Assembly: GCF_002441855.2 (NCBI RefSeq)
Contig: NZ_CP029487.1
Location: 620,001-684,000 of the forward strand
DNA: 64,000 nt
Reading direction: 5' to 3'
DNA from: Eubacterium maltosivorans
GTDB lineage: Bacteria; Bacillota; Clostridia; Eubacteriales; Eubacteriaceae
The translations under genes and the position numbers were made by a program. The notes beneath the pieces were generated by a model. That model saw only the letters and a program-made list of their open reading frames with translations, had not been told where the DNA came from and ran no database searches. Each line of letters begins with the position of its first letter. Position 1 is the stretch's first letter. Shown piece by piece: positions 1 to 7,112 of this stretch.

Positions 1-2
1 AT

Positions 3-152
3 CCCTGCGGCTTCTGGATTCCGCCCGCCCTGTCCGAGGAGGAGCGGAGGGCTCTTGCCCTGAAATACCCGGACGATGTCCAGCGGTTCTGGGCTGAGCA
101 GGCTCTGAGAGAACAAAAAGCAAGGGAGGAGGAAGAAAAATGGGCTTACTAA
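3..152 (+). CDS. Hypothetical protein, C-terminal part (truncated by window edge)
   Basis: An open frame enters from the left edge and stops at TAA 150-152, giving 49 residues. The peptide begins PCGFWIPPALSEEERR and ends in a very charged Glu/Lys-rich helix. I do not recognise a family. Its end overlaps the start of the next gene by 13 nt, which suggests translational coupling. Compact overlapping short genes like this are common in phage or integrative-element modules, but no integrase, terminase or att site is visible, so that link is only a guess. Confidence 0.5.
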   Translation, partial: PCGFWIPPALSEEERRALALKYPDDVQRFWAEQALREQKAREEEEKWAY

Positions 153-361
153 AGGATACCTACGCCGATCTCTACGGCGAGCGGTTTGACACCAACCCCG
201 CCTATACCGATTACGACTGCATGGCCGAGGGCGCCCTGCACATCAGCCTGAGAGCGCGCACCCTGTCTGAGGCTGAGGATGCCTTTGCCGAGCTGCTGGA
301 CAATGCCGAGGACGATGTGCCCGGCCTGGTGCTCAGGCTTCAGTGGGTGGACGAGCAATGA
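140..361 (+). CDS. Small acidic hypothetical protein
   Basis: A 73-residue acidic protein with no signal peptide or membrane segment. An AGGGAGGAGGAAG ribosome site lies just upstream of ATG 140. The reading frame overlaps the preceding gene by 13 nt and the following gene by 4 nt (ATGA), so the three are probably co-translated. The C-terminal half has an alternating pattern around residues 40-70 that could form a small alpha/beta fold, but no conserved motif is recognisable. The function is unknown; the neighbouring XRE regulator suggests an accessory regulatory module. Confidence 0.6.
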   Translation: MGLLKDTYADLYGERFDTNPAYTDYDCMAEGALHISLRARTLSEAEDAFAELLDNAEDDVPGLVLRLQWVDEQ

Positions 362-600
362 GCGGCAGCGAGCTGGCCCGCTGGGTCCGTGACAACAGAC
401 GCTCCAGGGGCCTCACGCAGCCTCAGCTTGCGGAAGCTGTGGGCGTGAGCCATAAAACCATCTTCAGGGCTGAGCGGGGAGAGTCCCTCAGCGCCTATAC
501 CCTGGATCAGCTTACCCGGTACTTCGGCAGCCCCCTGCCCAAGGAAAAAGCCTGCACTGCCGGCCATTTTGTGCTGACCATCTACAGCGAATATCTGTGA
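358..600 (+). CDS. XRE-family helix-turn-helix regulator
   Basis: An 80-residue cytoplasmic DNA-binding protein consisting almost wholly of an XRE/Cro-type helix-turn-helix at residues 5-60, with the typical LTQPQLAEAVGVSHKTI pattern for helices 2 and 3. The start is taken as ATG 358, which overlaps the previous stop as ATGA; a GTG at 343 in the same frame is possible but would overlap further. It is the last gene of a tight three-gene cluster and is followed by a strong terminator at 611-640. It probably regulates its own cluster. Targets cannot be read from this window because the upstream promoter lies outside it. Confidence 0.8.
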   Translation: MSGSELARWVRDNRRSRGLTQPQLAEAVGVSHKTIFRAERGESLSAYTLDQLTRYFGSPLPKEKACTAGHFVLTIYSEYL

Positions 601-610
601 TGGTATTCTG

Positions 611-640
611 GCACGGCACATTTTTGCGCCGTGCTTTTTT
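611..640 (+). terminator. Rho-independent terminator, copy 1 of dispersed hairpin family
   Basis: Arms GCACGGC (611-617) and GCCGTGC (628-634) enclose an A/T-rich loop and are followed by a run of six T. The same arms and loop recur at seven other places in the window, so this is both a terminator for the XRE cluster and a member of a repeat family. Confidence 0.9.
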
Positions 641-669
641 AATACAAAAAAAGTTTTCTTAAATTAAAT

Positions 670-698
670 CCTCAGGGCTTCCTCAAACGTTATATAAT
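670..698 (+). promoter_or_regulatory. Possible promoter of the ECF sigma operon
   Basis: A perfect TATAAT at 693-698 lies 29 nt before the sigma-factor start. No good -35 hexamer sits 16-18 nt upstream, so it may need an activator or an alternative sigma factor, possibly the encoded one. Confidence 0.4.
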
Positions 699-726
699 AC
701 AAGGGGACGCCCGGAGGAGGAAGAAC

Positions 727-1254
727 TTGACGCGTGAAGATATTTTACTGAGAAAAATTGAAAATGGAGACCGGCAGGCGCTGGATGGGCTGATTACAGA
801 CTATTACCCGGATATTTTCCGGTACTGCCTCTGGCACACCAGAGACCGGGCCGCCGCCGAGGATGCGACCCAGGAGACCTTTCTGAAGGCTGTGCGCTTT
901 CTGGACGGCTACCGCCATCAGGGGCATTTCAGGGCCTGGCTCTATAAAATTGCCGCCAATGTGTGCCGTGACGGATGGCGAAAAGCCGACGAGGAACCTC
1001 TGCCGGAGAACCTTACCTATGATGAAGCGGGCTTTGAGCGCGCCGAATCGGACGCTGATTTTATTTGTATGGTAAGGGGCCTGCCAGAGGAAGCCCGTGA
1101 GCTGGTGCTCCTGCGCTTTGCTCAGGACCTTACCCTGCGCGAGATCGCCCATGTTACCGGGCTGCCAGTGCGCACCGTTCAGTCACGCCTGCGGTCAGCC
1201 CTGAAAAAAATTAAAAAACAGCTGTTAAAAGGAGAAATATGCCATGAACCATAA
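727..1254 (+). CDS. ECF-type RNA polymerase sigma factor
   Basis: A 175-residue extracytoplasmic-function sigma factor. Region 2 spans about residues 22-88 (core binding and -10 recognition, with the AAAEDATQETFLKA segment). Region 4 spans about 118-168 and ends in the HTH LTLREIAHVTGLPVRTVQ. Regions 1 and 3 are absent, as in ECF factors. The start is TTG 727, 7-10 nt after GGAGGAGGAAG. It is the first gene of a five-gene operon (the next start overlaps its stop by 11 nt) with a membrane protein and an ABC-2 transporter. This arrangement fits envelope-stress or antimicrobial-peptide sensing, with the small membrane protein as a candidate anti-sigma partner. That role is inferred from order only. 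Confidence 0.9.
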   Translation: MTREDILLRKIENGDRQALDGLITDYYPDIFRYCLWHTRDRAAAEDATQETFLKAVRFLDGYRHQGHFRAWLYKIAANVCRDGWRKADEEPLPENLTYDEAGFERAESDADFICMVRGLPEEARELVLLRFAQDLTLREIAHVTGLPVRTVQSRLRSALKKIKKQLLKGEICHEP

Positions 1255-1999
1255 ATTCAAAAAGAGAATGAGGCAGGCCTTAAAAGCGCCGGCCCCGGTA
1301 TCCGAAGAGCATCTGGAAGCGACAAGGGAGGCCGCCCGCGGGCTTTACGCTGACAGCAGGCAACGGAAAAAAATTTCTTTTCCCGAGTTTTTGCTTATGC
1401 AGATACGTTTTTGCGGCGTCTGGGTCTGGCTTTTGCAGGGCGGCGCCCTGTTTGCCCTTTTTCTGGTTTTAAACAGCATTCTCGGCGGCGATTTCAGCGC
1501 CATAAAGCCGCAGCATCTGCCCGAGCTGCTCAGCCTCTGTGCGGTGGTGGTCGCGGCCACAAGCCTGCCGGGCATCAGCCGTTCCTGGCAGCACAGGATG
1601 TATGAGACGGAGGCGGCGACGCGTTTATCCCTGCCCGGCCTCATCCTCTGCCGGCTGCTCATTCTGGGGCTGGTGGACTTTTTCATTCTGGCCGCCGCCT
1701 TTACCGCGGCCCTCTGGCAGACCAGCCTGAGCGGCTTAAACGCCGCTGTCTATCTGCTGCTGCCCTTTCTGAGTGCCTGTCTCGGCAGCCTTCTGATCAT
1801 CCGGCATGTGCCCGGAGAACGTCTGCTTTTTTTCTGCACCTTGTTCTGCGGTGCGCTTTTTCTGGCCCTGTGGCTGGCCGGAAGCCTGAACCCGGTCATT
1901 TATCAGCAGACCGGACCGCTTACGGTGCTCACACTCCTCTGCGGAGCGGGTGTTTTAGCGCAGTGCAGGAAGCTCGTCAACGACTATAACATTGAATAG
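1244..1999 (+). CDS. Polytopic membrane protein, candidate sigma-factor partner
   Basis: A 251-residue protein with a basic cytoplasmic N-terminus of about 50 residues (MNHKFKKRMRQALKAP...) and about six hydrophobic segments from residue 55 onward. Its start overlaps the end of the ECF sigma gene by 11 nt and it lies 11 nt before the ABC ATPase gene. The placement suggests an anti-sigma or sensory membrane partner, but I see neither a zinc-binding anti-sigma motif nor another recognised domain. It could equally be a third membrane component of the transporter. Function unproven. Confidence 0.75.
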   Translation: MNHKFKKRMRQALKAPAPVSEEHLEATREAARGLYADSRQRKKISFPEFLLMQIRFCGVWVWLLQGGALFALFLVLNSILGGDFSAIKPQHLPELLSLCAVVVAATSLPGISRSWQHRMYETEAATRLSLPGLILCRLLILGLVDFFILAAAFTAALWQTSLSGLNAAVYLLLPFLSACLGSLLIIRHVPGERLLFFCTLFCGALFLALWLAGSLNPVIYQQTGPLTVLTLLCGAGVLAQCRKLVNDYNIE

Positions 2000-2010
2000 G
2001 AAGTGAAATG

Positions 2011-2892
2011 ATGGAACTTAAAATCAACCGATTGACCAAGCAATATAAAGATAAGCTGGCCGTGGACAGTGTCAGCCTGAAATTAACGCCGGGAATCTGG
2101 GGGCTTCTCGGCGCCAACGGCGCGGGGAAAACCACCATGATGCGCATGGTGGCAGGCATTTTAAAGCCAACCTCCGGCGGGGTGTTCTACGATGGGATAG
2201 ACATTGCCGATCTGGGCGAAAGTTATCGGGACATCTTTGGCTATCTGCCCCAGACCTTTGGCTTTTACCCTGAATTTACAGTGAGAAGCTATTTGGAATA
2301 TATGAGCGCCCTCAAGGGTATTGGCAGAAAAGACGCGTCTTCAAAAATCGAGAGCCTGCTCCAGATGCTCGCACTGAGTGATGTGAAAAACAAAAAAATC
2401 CGCAGGCTGTCCGGCGGTATGCAGCGACGGGTGGGCATTGCCCAGGCCCTGCTCAACGATCCGGAAATCCTGATTCTGGACGAGCCCACCAGCGGCCTGG
2501 ACCCGGGCGAGCGGGTGCGTTTCCGCAATATTCTGGCCGAGTTTGCAAAAGACCGGATTGTGCTCATTTCCACCCATATCGTGTCCGACGTAGAAAATAT
2601 CGCCACGCGTAACGCAGTCATGAAGGACGGGCGGATCATCGCAGCGGGCAGCACGGATGAGCTGGTGGCAGCCATGAAAGGACGTGTATGGCATACCGAG
2701 GTGCCTGAAAGGGACCTGTTAAAATGTGAGCGCCTTGTCCGTGTCGCTAATATCCGGAGCGAGCCCGGAGGACGGGCCGCACTCCGCTATCTGGCCGATA
2801 CCGCCGTACTGCCGGGCTCAGCCCCGGAAACACCCCGGCTCGAAGATTTATACCTCTGGCTTTTCCCAGAGGGCACAGAGGAGGTGCAGTGA
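2011..2892 (+). CDS. ABC transporter ATP-binding protein (ABC-2 type)
   Basis: A 293-residue cytoplasmic ATPase. It shows Walker A GANGAGKTT near residue 34, a Q-loop in YLPQTFGFYP, the signature LSGGMQRR near 132, Walker B ILILDEPTSGLDP near 150 and an H-loop in LISTHIV. The C-terminal 70 residues are the variable tail typical of CcmA/BcrA-like ATPases. ATG 2011 has the better spacing from AGGAAG (7 nt); ATG 2008 is also possible. The stop overlaps the next permease start (TGATG). It should energise one or both of the permeases downstream, and the sigma factor upstream suggests stress-induced export or self-protection. Confidence 0.92.
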   Translation: MELKINRLTKQYKDKLAVDSVSLKLTPGIWGLLGANGAGKTTMMRMVAGILKPTSGGVFYDGIDIADLGESYRDIFGYLPQTFGFYPEFTVRSYLEYMSALKGIGRKDASSKIESLLQMLALSDVKNKKIRRLSGGMQRRVGIAQALLNDPEILILDEPTSGLDPGERVRFRNILAEFAKDRIVLISTHIVSDVENIATRNAVMKDGRIIAAGSTDELVAAMKGRVWHTEVPERDLLKCERLVRVANIRSEPGGRAALRYLADTAVLPGSAPETPRLEDLYLWLFPEGTEEVQ

Positions 2893-4100
2893 TGCTTAAC
2901 GTATTTTGTATGGAGTTTAAACGCCTTTTTAAAAGCCGCATGGTATGGATACTGTGCGCCGCATCGCTTATTGCCGCTCTGCTGCTGTGCGTGATGGCAG
3001 TGGACAATGTGAGCTACGGAAGGCGGGACGACCCGGACGCCAAAAACGGGCTGGCGGCCATCCCGGCCCTCAAGGAAGCCTATAAGCCCCTTTATGGAGA
3101 GGTAACGCCCGAAAAGCTTAAGTCTGCCTTTGAGACCTATATCAACACTTCAAACGCCTATGAGGAAAAAAAGCCGGCCTCGGTTTACAAAGAAAAAATA
3201 ACCCCGGTCCAGCCAGCCCTCAGCTGGATTTTCAGCGCCTTTGACGATTCTGAAATCACAAACGCCGATGAGGTGGGAGGCTTCTACGCCAAACGTCTCC
3301 AGAATGTCCAGAGCATGCTGGAGGATAAATATCCCAACGCACCGCAGGCAAGGCAGGCGGCTACGGAGCTCAACAGCAAGGTTGAAACCCCCTTTCACTA
3401 TGCTTACGGCTACGGCAGCAGTGATGGAAAGGATTTTATGGTTTTACTGCTGCTGATTCTTGTGCTGTTCTGCACCGCCATAGCCGCGCCGGCTTTCGCC
3501 GCCGACTATCACAGCCGGGCCGATGACATCCAGCGCTGCACCCGCTACGGCAGGGGAAAGCTGAGCGCCGCGCGGTCGCTTTCTGTGCTCATCCTCACCC
3601 TGGGTATAACAGTGATCAGCACCGGTGTCTACCTGATCATTCTGAACAGCATCTTTGGCTGGGAGGGCTTGTCAGCCTCCCTTCAGACGGCCTTTGTGGC
3701 CTGGGGCATCGCGCCCATGAATGTGGGGGATATGGTGCGCATGACATTTTTTGCCGGCATTCTCACTCTGCTGGCCACAGCGTCCTGCTGCCTGTTTGTA
3801 TCCTCCCGGTGTAACTCGCCCACAACGGCGCTCATCATCAGCTTCTGCGTCAGCCTGCTGCCCATTTTCCTGGGCTTTGCGGGCGTCAATGTAAAATGGC
3901 TGTACGCGCTGCTGCCCTCGGGCGGCATGGCCATGGAAAACAGCTTTTACTATGCCCTGACGCTCAACAGCACGAGCTTCCTTCACCTTGGGAGCTTTAC
4001 CCTGTGGCTGCCTTACGCTTATATCCTCTTTGCCGTGGTGGAGATTCCACTGTTTGTCCTGCTGACCATATTGTCCCACAAGGGTCGGCAGGTCGCCTGA
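2892..4100 (+). CDS. ABC-2 permease, paralogue 1
   Basis: A 402-residue membrane protein with one N-terminal transmembrane segment (about 15-37), a large extracytoplasmic region (about 40-185) and then five or six membrane segments. This is the usual topology of ABC-2 permeases that handle peptides or lipids. Translation probably starts at ATG 2892, overlapping the ATPase stop. It is clearly homologous to the next gene over its full length: both have ETPF-YAYGYG before the second membrane region and DYHS-ADDIQRC-RYG after it. The pair therefore arose by tandem duplication and probably forms a heterodimeric pore with the shared ATPase. Confidence 0.88.
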   Translation: MLNVFCMEFKRLFKSRMVWILCAASLIAALLLCVMAVDNVSYGRRDDPDAKNGLAAIPALKEAYKPLYGEVTPEKLKSAFETYINTSNAYEEKKPASVYKEKITPVQPALSWIFSAFDDSEITNADEVGGFYAKRLQNVQSMLEDKYPNAPQARQAATELNSKVETPFHYAYGYGSSDGKDFMVLLLLILVLFCTAIAAPAFAADYHSRADDIQRCTRYGRGKLSAARSLSVLILTLGITVISTGVYLIILNSIFGWEGLSASLQTAFVAWGIAPMNVGDMVRMTFFAGILTLLATASCCLFVSSRCNSPTTALIISFCVSLLPIFLGFAGVNVKWLYALLPSGGMAMENSFYYALTLNSTSFLHLGSFTLWLPYAYILFAVVEIPLFVLLTILSHKGRQVA

Positions 4101-4119
4101 GCTACCTCGGAGCGTGGCC

Positions 4120-5325
4120 ATGCTAAACGTCTTTTTTCATGAATTTAAGCGGCTGTGCCTGAACAAGACCGTTCAGGCGCTGTCGATCCTGTCGGTCCTG
4201 TTTACCATTTTACTGGTGTATGTGGTCATATCGAACACCCGTTATGGCTCATACGAAAGCCCGGCGTACAGAAGCGGCCTGGACGCCGTTGCCCACGCGA
4301 GAACAGTCTACGCGCCGTCATACGGCTCTGTCACAGCTGAAAAGCTGGAGTCAGCCCTCAGGACCTATCAGGATATCGCAGAAGATTACCCGGAAGGCGA
4401 AATGCCAGACGCGCTCCGGGAGAAAACGACAGCGCCTTTGTCGCCGCTGCTGCGCCTGCTGTCGTATACTTATGAAACCCGCGACATTTCTGTTGATGCT
4501 GCCGCTGACTTTTACAGACAGCGTGAAGCGCGCATCAACGCATCCATTAAAGAGCAGTATCCTGGTTCGCCAGCGGTTCAGAATGCCGCCAAAAACATTA
4601 ACCAGAGGGTCGAAACGCCTTTTTACTACGCCTATGGTTACGGCGACAGCGACGGGCCAGAATTTCTGGTGTTTCTCCTGTTTGTGCTGGTGTTTTTCGG
4701 TACGGTTATTGCTGCGCCGGTCTTTTCTGAGGATTATCACAGCCAGGCCGATGATATCCAGCGCTGCTGCCGGTATGGGCCGCAGCTTGGAACAGCGCGG
4801 CTGATGGCCGTATATGTCCTGGTTCTTTTGCTGGTGACAGTCTGTACCGGGATTTATCTGCTATCCCTCAACACCGTATTTGGATGGGAGGGGCTGAAAG
4901 CATCCCTACAGACCCGTTACTTCACAACTGCGATCACACCAATGACCATCGGCGGCGTTATGGGCGCCACAGTGCTTTCAGGCATTCTCACCCTGCTGGC
5001 CACAGTATCCTGCGCCATGCTTGTATCCTCACGCTGCAAAGTGCCGGTGGCAGCTGTGTCGGCCAGTGTGGTGATCGCCCTGCTGCCTGTTTTCTTCTCC
5101 TTTCTCCATATTGAGGAAAGCGTGCTGTCTTCTCTGCTGCCCTCTGCCGGCGTCGTCTCGAGCAGTGGCTTTTATCAGATGCTGACAGAGAAAAGCCTGG
5201 AATTTTTTAACGCTGGCGACCTTGTCCTGTGGCGGCCCTGCGCCTGCCTTCTGTTCGCCGCGGTGGAGATCCCGCTGTTTGGCGGGCTGGCTGTATGGTC
5301 CTACAAAAGACAGAAACTTTACTAA
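4120..5325 (+). CDS. ABC-2 permease, paralogue 2
   Basis: A 401-residue membrane protein with the same layout as its upstream neighbour: N-terminal anchor, extracytoplasmic domain of about 150 residues, then a C-terminal bundle of hydrophobic helices. The start is ATG 4120, 7 nt after CGGAG and aligned with the paralogue start; a GTG at 4114 is less likely. The two are conserved mainly around the second membrane helix and the DDIQRC motif and divergent in the external loop, as expected if the loops recognise different partners or substrates. It is the last gene of the sigma/ABC operon. Confidence 0.88.
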   Translation: MLNVFFHEFKRLCLNKTVQALSILSVLFTILLVYVVISNTRYGSYESPAYRSGLDAVAHARTVYAPSYGSVTAEKLESALRTYQDIAEDYPEGEMPDALREKTTAPLSPLLRLLSYTYETRDISVDAAADFYRQREARINASIKEQYPGSPAVQNAAKNINQRVETPFYYAYGYGDSDGPEFLVFLLFVLVFFGTVIAAPVFSEDYHSQADDIQRCCRYGPQLGTARLMAVYVLVLLLVTVCTGIYLLSLNTVFGWEGLKASLQTRYFTTAITPMTIGGVMGATVLSGILTLLATVSCAMLVSSRCKVPVAAVSASVVIALLPVFFSFLHIEESVLSSLLPSAGVVSSSGFYQMLTEKSLEFFNAGDLVLWRPCACLLFAAVEIPLFGGLAVWSYKRQKLY

Positions 5326-5328
5326 AAA

Positions 5329-5353
5329 AGCACGGCACAAAATGTGCCGTGCT
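5329..5353. terminator. Hairpin, copy 2 of dispersed family
   Basis: AGCACGGCACA (5329-5339) pairs perfectly with TGTGCCGTGCT (5343-5353) around a 3-nt loop. Six A precede it and no T run follows on the plus strand, so the canonical terminator reading is for minus-strand transcripts, although it directly follows the permease stop. It is mirrored by the copy at 5609-5633. Confidence 0.75.
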
Positions 5354-5422
5354 CAGCGTGTCGACGAAGTTATCCATGAGCTGCAAAGCTAAAGCTTGAA
5401 GCTGTCTGCGTTAATAATGGAT

Positions 5423-5553
5423 AGTTGATAGTGGATAGTTGTAGTGCGCTTTCGCCTGTGGCTCAAGCGATTAATATGCGGCCAAAGGCCTCGTCCAATC
5501 AAATCGGCCAACGGCTGATTTGCTCCTAAACTTTCAACCGTCAACTATCAACT
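5423..5553. repeat. MITE-like element with imperfect terminal inverted repeats
   Basis: AGTTGATAGTGGATAGTTG (5423-5441) and CAACCGTCAACTATCAACT (5535-5553) are inverted repeats, about 15 of 19 matching. They enclose about 93 nt with no ORF and an internal hairpin AAATCGGCC / GGCTGATTT. This looks like a small non-autonomous or decayed mobile element. It sits exactly between two terminator-hairpin copies. Confidence 0.55.
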
Positions 5554-5608
5554 TGACAGCCTCTTTTTAACGCTTTAGCTCTTCCTGATATCCTTTGTCT
5601 ACAGTCTG

Positions 5609-5640
5609 AGCACGGCGCAAAAATGTGCCGTGCTTTTTTT
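5609..5640 (+). terminator. Rho-independent terminator, copy 3 of dispersed family
   Basis: AGCACGGCGCA pairs with TGTGCCGTGCT at 5609-5633 and is followed by seven T on the plus strand. The nearest plus-strand gene ends 280 nt upstream, so it may be a displaced terminator of the sigma/ABC operon; it also abuts the stop of yjbQ on the other strand. Confidence 0.8.
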
Positions 5641-6055
5641 ATTCACCGATGATTTTAATGAGCGCGTGTTTATCGCGCTTACCGTCAAACTCAAAATAAA
5701 AGATCTGTTCCCAGGTGCCGAAATCCAGGCGGCCGTCTGTGATGGCCACCACCACTTCACGGCCCATAACGGTCCGCTTGAGATGGGCGTCGGCGTTATC
5801 CTCAAAACCGTTGTGGTGGTACTGGCTGTAAGGTTTTTCGGGCGCCAGCTTTTCGAGCCACACCTCATAGTCATGGTGCAGGCCGCTCTCATCGTCGTTG
5901 ATGAACACGCTGGCAGTGATATTCATGGCGTTGACCAGCACCAGTCCTTCCCGGATACCGCTGTCAGCCAGCGCTGCCTCCACATCCGGCGTGATATTGA
6001 CAAGGCCTCTGCGGGTCGGCAAGTTAAAATGCAGTTCTTTTCGATAAGATTTCAT
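5639..6055 (-). CDS. yjbQ: YjbQ-family (UPF0047) secondary thiamine-phosphate synthase
   Basis: A 138-residue cytoplasmic protein, full length for the YjbQ/UPF0047 family. The conserved region [21 protein letters not shown] and the histidine-rich [16 protein letters not shown] followed by [18 protein letters not shown] are the family signature. Members form a trimeric beta barrel and show weak thiamine-phosphate synthase activity; the physiological role is unclear. The start is ATG 6055, preceded by AGGAGG with good spacing; an in-frame ATG farther upstream lacks one. It lies 20 nt downstream of the LexA/CI-like regulator on the same strand and may share its transcript. Confidence 0.9.
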   Translation of the reverse strand: MKSYRKELHFNLPTRRGLVNITPDVEAALADSGIREGLVLVNAMNITASVFINDDESGLHHDYEVWLEKLAPEKPYSQYHHNGFEDNADAHLKRTVMGREVVVAITDGRLDFGTWEQIFYFEFDGKRDKHALIKIIGE

Positions 6056-6075
6056 AAGTCCTCCTATAAATAAAA

Positions 6076-6756
6076 TTAATAACATTCAAAGAAGCGCTCA
6101 TAGATGCGTTTCTGATAGACAACGGAACCGATGATCTGGACATTATCCTTATTAAGGTCATAAACCTCCACCTCAAAAGCTGGGTTGTGCGGCTGGAGAA
6201 TCACCTGATTTTTCCGGAAAGAGACCTTCCTTATTTTGAGATCCGACTCACCCACGTGCAGCGCAGTCAGATCGCCGGATTTTAAAAAGGTGTTGAGCTT
6301 TACCACCACATGGTCATTTTTCATGAGTGTGGGCTCCATGCTGGCGTCTGTAATCTCCAGAGCAAAGACCGGGCCCCATTTTGCCAGCTGGTCGCTGGGC
6401 AGGGTAAGGGTATGGACGGTCTTCTCGTTGGAAAAGACAGGCAGCTGGTATTTTATGCTCCCGAAAACCGAGAGTGTCACCTCCGGCCCAAAAGGCCGGG
6501 TGTCGTCAAGCACCTCTCTCTCGTACATCGAGACAGGACGCCCCATAAGCCACAGGGGGCTGACGTCAAAGTAGGCCGCCATCTCCCGGATGGTCGTAAT
6601 CTTCGGGGCCATCTCGCCTCGGGTATAGCGTGAAATACTCGGGGGAGAAAGATTGAATTTTCGGGACATCGAATAGGTGGTTTCATTAAAATTGGTCATC
6701 AGGTATTTAAGGCGCTGGCCGAAGACCTGCTTATCTACGGTATGTTTTTTATCCAT
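6076..6756 (-). CDS. XRE-family regulator with S24 (LexA/CI-like) peptidase domain
   Basis: A 226-residue repressor-like protein. An XRE helix-turn-helix occupies residues 9-65 and an S24 fold about 100-215. The Ser of DASMEPTL (Ser139) and Lys174 in DLKIRK are spaced like the Ser-Lys dyad of LexA. No Ala-Gly cleavage dipeptide is evident in the linker (residues 78-98), so RecA-stimulated self-cleavage is uncertain. The start ATG 6756 lies about 6 nt from GGAGG. The promoter at 6778-6806 has a palindrome over its -10, and the same palindrome core occurs in the divergent promoter at 6897-6925. Autoregulation plus control of the divergent 27-codon ORF is therefore likely. Confidence 0.88.
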   Translation of the reverse strand: MDKKHTVDKQVFGQRLKYLMTNFNETTYSMSRKFNLSPPSISRYTRGEMAPKITTIREMAAYFDVSPLWLMGRPVSMYEREVLDDTRPFGPEVTLSVFGSIKYQLPVFSNEKTVHTLTLPSDQLAKWGPVFALEITDASMEPTLMKNDHVVVKLNTFLKSGDLTALHVGESDLKIRKVSFRKNQVILQPHNPAFEVEVYDLNKDNVQIIGSVVYQKRIYERFFECY

Positions 6757-6772
6757 CATATACCTCCGCTTT

Positions 6773-6785
6773 TGTATATCATACA
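6773..6785. promoter_or_regulatory. Operator-like palindrome over the regulator promoter
   Basis: TGTAT-ATC-ATACA overlaps the minus-strand -10. Its core GTATATCATAC matches GTATATAATAC at 6917-6927 over the divergent promoter in 10 of 11 positions. Confidence 0.55.
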
Positions 6786-6806
6786 CCAAACAAGTGCAAA
6801 ACTCAA
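6778..6806 (-). promoter_or_regulatory. Promoter of the XRE-S24 regulator
   Basis: On the minus strand, TTGAGT (6801-6806) and TATGAT (6778-6783) are separated by 17 nt. Confidence 0.7.
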
Positions 6807-6896
6807 TATTAATACATTTAATTCCTGTGCATATTACGTAACACAACAGTGATTGCCATCATCTCTTAAATCCTATGGGTGTTTTTCTGAATACAA

Positions 6897-6925
6897 TTGA
6901 TTTTTCTGAGTTCAGGGTATATAAT
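6897..6925 (+). promoter_or_regulatory. Divergent promoter facing the XRE-S24 regulator
   Basis: TTGATT (6897-6902), 17 nt, TATAAT (6920-6925). The -10 lies inside GTATATAATAC, the operator-like core shared with the regulator promoter. Confidence 0.75.
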
Positions 6926-6975
6926 ACAAGTACAAATTCGTTTACAAAAATAAAAGAATCGAGGAAAGAGAAGTA

Positions 6976-7059
6976 GTGTTAAAAACCTTAATCGAGTCGA
7001 TATATTGGCGCCTGTTCTATTTTAAAATGCGGAATAAATATTCCGGACAGGACCAATAG
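6976..7059 (+). CDS. Putative 27-residue small protein under the divergent promoter
   Basis: GTG 6976 to TAG 7059 encodes 27 residues with a hydrophobic, aromatic centre (LIESIYWRLFYFKM) and a polar basic tail (RNKYSGQDQ). A GAGGAAAGAG element lies a few bases upstream. The ORF sits alone in a predicted transcript of about 175 nt, with a good promoter (6897-6925) and a strong terminator (7076-7105), so the locus is clearly expressed as a unit even if the peptide is not proven. It faces the S24-type regulator and shares its operator-like core. It could be a small membrane-active or regulatory peptide, or the transcript could act as an RNA. No homologue is recognised. Confidence 0.5.
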   Translation: MLKTLIESIYWRLFYFKMRNKYSGQDQ

Positions 7060-7075
7060 ATCCGTAAGCGAAACC

Positions 7076-7105
7076 AAAAACGGCCGGAGCGATCCGGCCG
7101 TTTTT
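7076..7105. terminator. Bidirectional Rho-independent terminator
   Basis: AAAAACGGCCGGA (7076-7088) pairs with TCCGGCCGTTTTT (7093-7105) around a GCGA loop. It ends the short plus-strand transcript and the minus-strand DUF1835 operon. Confidence 0.92.
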
Positions 7106-7112
7106 ACGTTGC

